Of a stretch of DNA of 6,762 bases, positions 4,674 to 6,762 are shown in pieces. A program made the position numbers and the translations under genes. The notes beneath the pieces were generated by a model that saw only the letters and a list, made by a program, of their open reading frames with translations, was not told the origin of the DNA and did not search any database. The stretch spans positions 1-6,762 of the forward strand of contig JAFOYD010000046.1 of assembly GCA_017391545.1 (NCBI GenBank). The letters run 5' to 3'. The stretch comes from Lachnospiraceae bacterium (GTDB lineage: Bacteria; Bacillota; Clostridia; Lachnospirales; Lachnospiraceae). Position 1 is the stretch's first letter. Each line of letters opens with the position of its first letter.

Positions 4674-5582
4674 ATGAAAACATTCACAAGAAAATGGTTA
4701 TGCAACATAGGGGTGCTAACACTCTGTACAATGTTAGCAGGCTGCGGAAAGCATGAACACACATGGACAGAAACCACATGTACCACTCCCAAAACTTGTT
4801 CGGAATGCGAGGAAACAGAAGGTGAACCTCTCGGGCATTCGTGGGTTGACGCTACTTGCACTGCTCCAAAGACCTGCAGCAGATGTAGCGCAACAGAAGG
4901 TGAACCTCTGGGGCATCAATTATCAGAAGCCAATTATCAGCAACCTGCGACCTGCAGTGTATGCGGTGCCACGGAAGGAGAACCTTTGCAGGCTGATTTC
5001 GACAAATATGGACTTGTCTGCAATGCAGAATTGAATGTACCACGCGCATTTGTTACAGAATGTTATTCAAATAAAGAATGCACTACAACAGGAGAAGTGG
5101 TCTTCTATGATTATGAAATCTTTGAATCAGATGAAACACACGAAGCGGTAGATGGATATGAATGGCGTGCTGTTACATGCAAAATGACATTTGATGATAA
5201 GAATGCATGGGATTATGGCTTTGCTTCCGGGGATACAATGCTTGATTATTATGATATATTTACCCGATCTTCTGTAAATTATAACGGACAGGAATTTGCA
5301 GAGACTTATGTTGACAAAGATGTTCTGTGTGACGAGTGGGATAATTCCGGAGTGTACACAGAAATCTCCCGTTTTTATTCAAGAGCTCCAATTGGATATG
5401 ATGGCACCGTAATCGTTCTGGCAGATGGAAAATGCCGTGATTCTTATAACGAAAATGGAAACAATATCGCAGAAGCCGCGACAGAAAATACGATATTTTT
5501 CAGAATGGATTTAGATGCAGATGACCTTGATTCAACCGAAGAAACGGTTACACAAGATGATTCTGCTGATACTGAAGAATAG
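4674..5582 (+). CDS. Lipoprotein with three Cys/His-rich repeats, function unknown
   Basis: This 302-residue protein begins with a lipoprotein signal peptide: basic MKTFTRK, a hydrophobic core and the lipobox LAGC, with Cys24 as the predicted lipidated residue, so it is anchored on the outer face of the membrane. Residues 29-106 are three 26-residue repeats, each starting with His and ending EGEPLG/Q, with a CSxC pair (Cys42/45, 68/71, 94/97). Repeats 1 and 2 have a further Cys (36, 62); repeat 3 has Tyr88 there. The pattern resembles 'CxxCG..EG..LGH' repeats seen in Clostridial surface proteins and could bind a metal or form disulfides. Residues 107-280 are an unrecognised domain with six more Cys; 280-302 is a very acidic tail. 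AAGGAAG (4661-4667) precedes the ATG at 4674. It is divergent from the XRE gene and ends at a strong terminator. Confidence 0.85.
   Translation: MKTFTRKWLCNIGVLTLCTMLAGCGKHEHTWTETTCTTPKTCSECEETEGEPLGHSWVDATCTAPKTCSRCSATEGEPLGHQLSEANYQQPATCSVCGATEGEPLQADFDKYGLVCNAELNVPRAFVTECYSNKECTTTGEVVFYDYEIFESDETHEAVDGYEWRAVTCKMTFDDKNAWDYGFASGDTMLDYYDIFTRSSVNYNGQEFAETYVDKDVLCDEWDNSGVYTEISRFYSRAPIGYDGTVIVLADGKCRDSYNENGNNIAEAATENTIFFRMDLDADDLDSTEETVTQDDSADTEE
4758..4991 (+). repeat. Three in-frame tandem 78-bp repeats in the lipoprotein gene
   Basis: Units are 4758-4835, 4836-4913 and 4914-4991, each encoding 26 residues with no gap. Units 1 and 2 are close at DNA level, notably in the unit end ACAGAAGGTGAACCTCT (about 4816 and 4894), which differs only at the next base. 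Unit 3 has diverged in its first half and keeps the CxxC-x-ATEGEPL half. This suggests internal duplication with an older third copy. Confidence 0.85.
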
Positions 5583-5595
5583 CCCAAAACAGTCA

Positions 5596-5637
5596 AGGGA
5601 TATTCCAGCATCATAAACTGGAATATCCCTCTTTTTT
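5596..5637 (+). terminator. Rho-independent terminator of the lipoprotein gene
   Basis: A perfect 13-bp stem (5596-5608 with 5618-5630, AGGGATATTCCAG) closes a 9-nt loop and is followed by C and T6 (5632-5637). It begins 14 nt after the stop codon. On the - strand the T-run is poor, so it would only partly serve the convergent dehydrogenase gene, whose stop is at 5646. Confidence 0.9.
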
Positions 5638-5645
5638 AATGTCAA

Positions 5646-6602
5646 TTATACGAGAACATTTCTCTCTTCCCCCGCCAGGAAGCTCTGAATATTTTTGTAC
5701 ACCTCTCTTGCGCAGCGTTCTCTTGCCTCGTGACTGCCCCATGCCATGTGCGGCGTGATGAGAAGCTTCGTGCTGTCCTGGATCTTTGCCAGCGGATTAT
5801 CTGCTGCAATCGGTTCTTTTACGAGTACATCAAGACCTGCTGCCGCAATCTGTCCTGACATCAGCGCATCATAAAGCGCCTGCTCGTCTACGACCGGCCC
5901 GCGCGCCACATTGATCAGAATTGCCGTCTTTTTCATCTTTGCAAGCGCCTCTGCATTAATGATGTTCTGCGTTCTGTCCGTCAATGGACAATGTAATGAT
6001 AAAATATCTGATTCCGCAAGCAGGGTATCAAAGTCAACCCGCTCATAATCTGATGTCGTATTGTTTCCTGATGCCGAATAAAAAATCACGCGGCATCCAA
6101 ACACTTTCGCAATCTCAGCCACCTTTCTGCCGATATTTCCAAGTCCGATAATGCCCCAGGTCTTGCCCTCAAGCTCCGTAAAAAACGGCTCAAAACAGGT
6201 AAATATCGGGCTCTTCGCATAGTCACCATTTTTGACATACGTGTCATAAACAGGAAGCTTTTCCAACAAATACAGCGCCATCGCAAAGGTATGCTGTGCC
6301 ACGATCGGAGTCGAATACCCTACCACATTCGTCACACGAATCCCACGCGCCTTACAGTAATCCAGATCCACATTGTTGTAGCCTGTGGCTGTCTCACAGA
6401 TAATCTTCAGATTTTTCGCACCGCTTAACGTGCTCTCATTCAGCGGCACCTTATTTGCAATCACAATATCTGCGTCCGCGATTCTGTCTGCAATCTCGTC
6501 ATACACAGTTCGGTCGTAATAGTCTACCTCACCAAATTCATTAAAATATGTAATATCCAAATCTGTTCCAAGACTTTCCTTCTCCAAAACAACTAATTTC
6601 AT
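5646..6602 (-). CDS. D-isomer-specific 2-hydroxyacid dehydrogenase (glycerate dehydrogenase/hydroxypyruvate reductase-like)
   Basis: From the ATG at 6602 the protein has 318 residues, normal for this cytosolic family, which interconverts 2-keto acids and D-2-hydroxy acids with NAD(P)H. The Rossmann motif is GLGNIG (153-158). The catalytic triad is complete: Arg234 in NVARGPVVDE, Glu263 in VKEP and His285 in TPHMAWGS. The substrate loop around 70-77 reads ETATGYNNVD. The residue 18 positions after the last Gly of the motif, usually Asp in NAD-specific enzymes, is Ser176 (FYSASGNN), which hints at NADP(H) use or relaxed specificity. The frame is open 29 codons further upstream (6689), but AGGAGG at 6612-6617 lies 9 nt before ATG 6602, the family N-terminus (MKLVVLEKESLG) starts there, and the extension runs through the promoter. 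The exact substrate (hydroxypyruvate, glyoxylate, pyruvate or other) cannot be assigned. Confidence 0.92.
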   Translation of the reverse strand: MKLVVLEKESLGTDLDITYFNEFGEVDYYDRTVYDEIADRIADADIVIANKVPLNESTLSGAKNLKIICETATGYNNVDLDYCKARGIRVTNVVGYSTPIVAQHTFAMALYLLEKLPVYDTYVKNGDYAKSPIFTCFEPFFTELEGKTWGIIGLGNIGRKVAEIAKVFGCRVIFYSASGNNTTSDYERVDFDTLLAESDILSLHCPLTDRTQNIINAEALAKMKKTAILINVARGPVVDEQALYDALMSGQIAAAGLDVLVKEPIAADNPLAKIQDSTKLLITPHMAWGSHEARERCAREVYKNIQSFLAGEERNVLV

Positions 6603-6611
6603 GTTCCTCAC

Positions 6612-6617
6612 CCTCCT
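6612..6617 (-). promoter_or_regulatory. Ribosome binding site that decides the dehydrogenase start
   Basis: A perfect AGGAGG on the - strand stands 9 nt before ATG 6600-6602. It rules in favour of the 318-residue product over the 347-codon frame. Confidence 0.85.
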
Positions 6618-6655
6618 ACAAAAATGAATCCGCCATACCAAGCGTCTGCCACTTA

Positions 6656-6684
6656 AGTATAACGGATTCCTTATCAAAATACAA
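6656..6684 (-). promoter_or_regulatory. Promoter of the 2-hydroxyacid dehydrogenase gene
   Basis: The - strand has TTGTAT (6679-6684), a 17-nt spacer and TATACT (6656-6661). The predicted start near 6649 gives a leader of about 47 nt ending in the strong RBS. Confidence 0.55.
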
Positions 6685-6721
6685 TGCACTTTTCAAGCCT
6701 TGTAGCTACATTCCCAAACAC

Positions 6722-6762
6722 CTAGATCGTAATTTCAATCTGATTCCCTTCAATCCCAACAA
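6722..6762 (-). CDS. Possible C-terminal end of another - strand gene
   Basis: Reading the - strand from the window edge, one frame gives VGIEGNQIEITI and then TAG at 6722-6724. Twelve codons are too few to identify a family. The sequence reads like ordinary coding DNA and would put a gene about 120 nt upstream of the dehydrogenase on the same strand. No terminator is apparent in the gap, so some read-through is possible. Low confidence because a 12-codon open stretch is expected by chance. Confidence 0.3.
   Translation of the reverse strand, partial: VGIEGNQIEITI

Noticed and set aside
4758..4991. CRISPR-like or minisatellite array
   Set aside because: The 78-bp units abut without spacers and keep one reading frame, so this is a protein repeat and not a CRISPR array.
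4586..5049. Antisense and alternate-frame ORFs over the lipoprotein repeats
   Set aside because: They arise from the repeated, Cys-rich coding sequence. The lipoprotein frame alone has a signal peptide, lipobox, RBS and terminator.
6603..6689. N-terminal extension of the dehydrogenase by 29 residues
   Set aside because: The extension runs through the promoter and AGGAGG site and is Arg-rich and unlike the family. The ATG at 6602 is the supported start.
6701..6710. Palindrome TGTAGCTACA as an operator or terminator
   Set aside because: It is a single 10-bp palindrome with no loop, T-run or second copy, and it lies upstream of the predicted -35. Chance is the simplest explanation.

Overview
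The window looks like chromosomal DNA from a gut-type member of the Clostridia, most likely Lachnospiraceae. This is inferred from moderate GC, strong purine-rich Shine-Dalgarno sites, canonical SigA-type promoters, a zinc-type GH42 beta-galactosidase and a lipoprotein with Cys-rich repeats of a style common in Firmicute surface proteins. No rRNA, tRNA, CRISPR array, transposase or phage gene is visible.

Layout. (1) Positions 1-381, + strand: the C-terminal part of a Cof-type HAD phosphatase, ending at a hairpin terminator. (2) Positions 446-3194, - strand: mtnN (methylthioadenosine/S-adenosylhomocysteine nucleosidase) followed 55 nt later by a GH42 beta-galactosidase, probably one transcript. 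A strong promoter (TTGACG-17-TATACT) lies at 3389-3417. Between it and the mtnN ribosome binding site sits a roughly 150-nt block of nested inverted repeats (3223-3373), so the mtnN mRNA would have a highly structured leader. (3) Positions 3438-4139, + strand: a divergent promoter, a Uma2-family PD-(D/E)XK nuclease gene and a perfect 18-bp bidirectional terminator hairpin. (4) Positions 4180-5637: a small XRE-type repressor gene (- strand) divergent from a lipoprotein gene (+ strand). The shared intergenic region carries two copies of one 16-bp dyad, each overlapping one of the two predicted promoters. The lipoprotein has three exact-length 26-residue Cys/His repeats just after its lipidation site. 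(5) Positions 5646-6602, - strand: a D-2-hydroxyacid dehydrogenase with its own promoter, convergent with the lipoprotein gene. (6) The last 41 nt may hold the end of another - strand gene.

The housekeeping and catabolic genes (HAD phosphatase, mtnN, GH42, dehydrogenase) look ordinary and intact. The middle block (Uma2, XRE regulator, lipoprotein) looks accessory and is more AT-rich by eye. The most interesting signals are the paired dyads that link the XRE regulator to the lipoprotein gene, and the nested inverted-repeat element that fills the mtnN leader. Neither amounts to a proven new system. All promoter, operator and fold calls are by eye.
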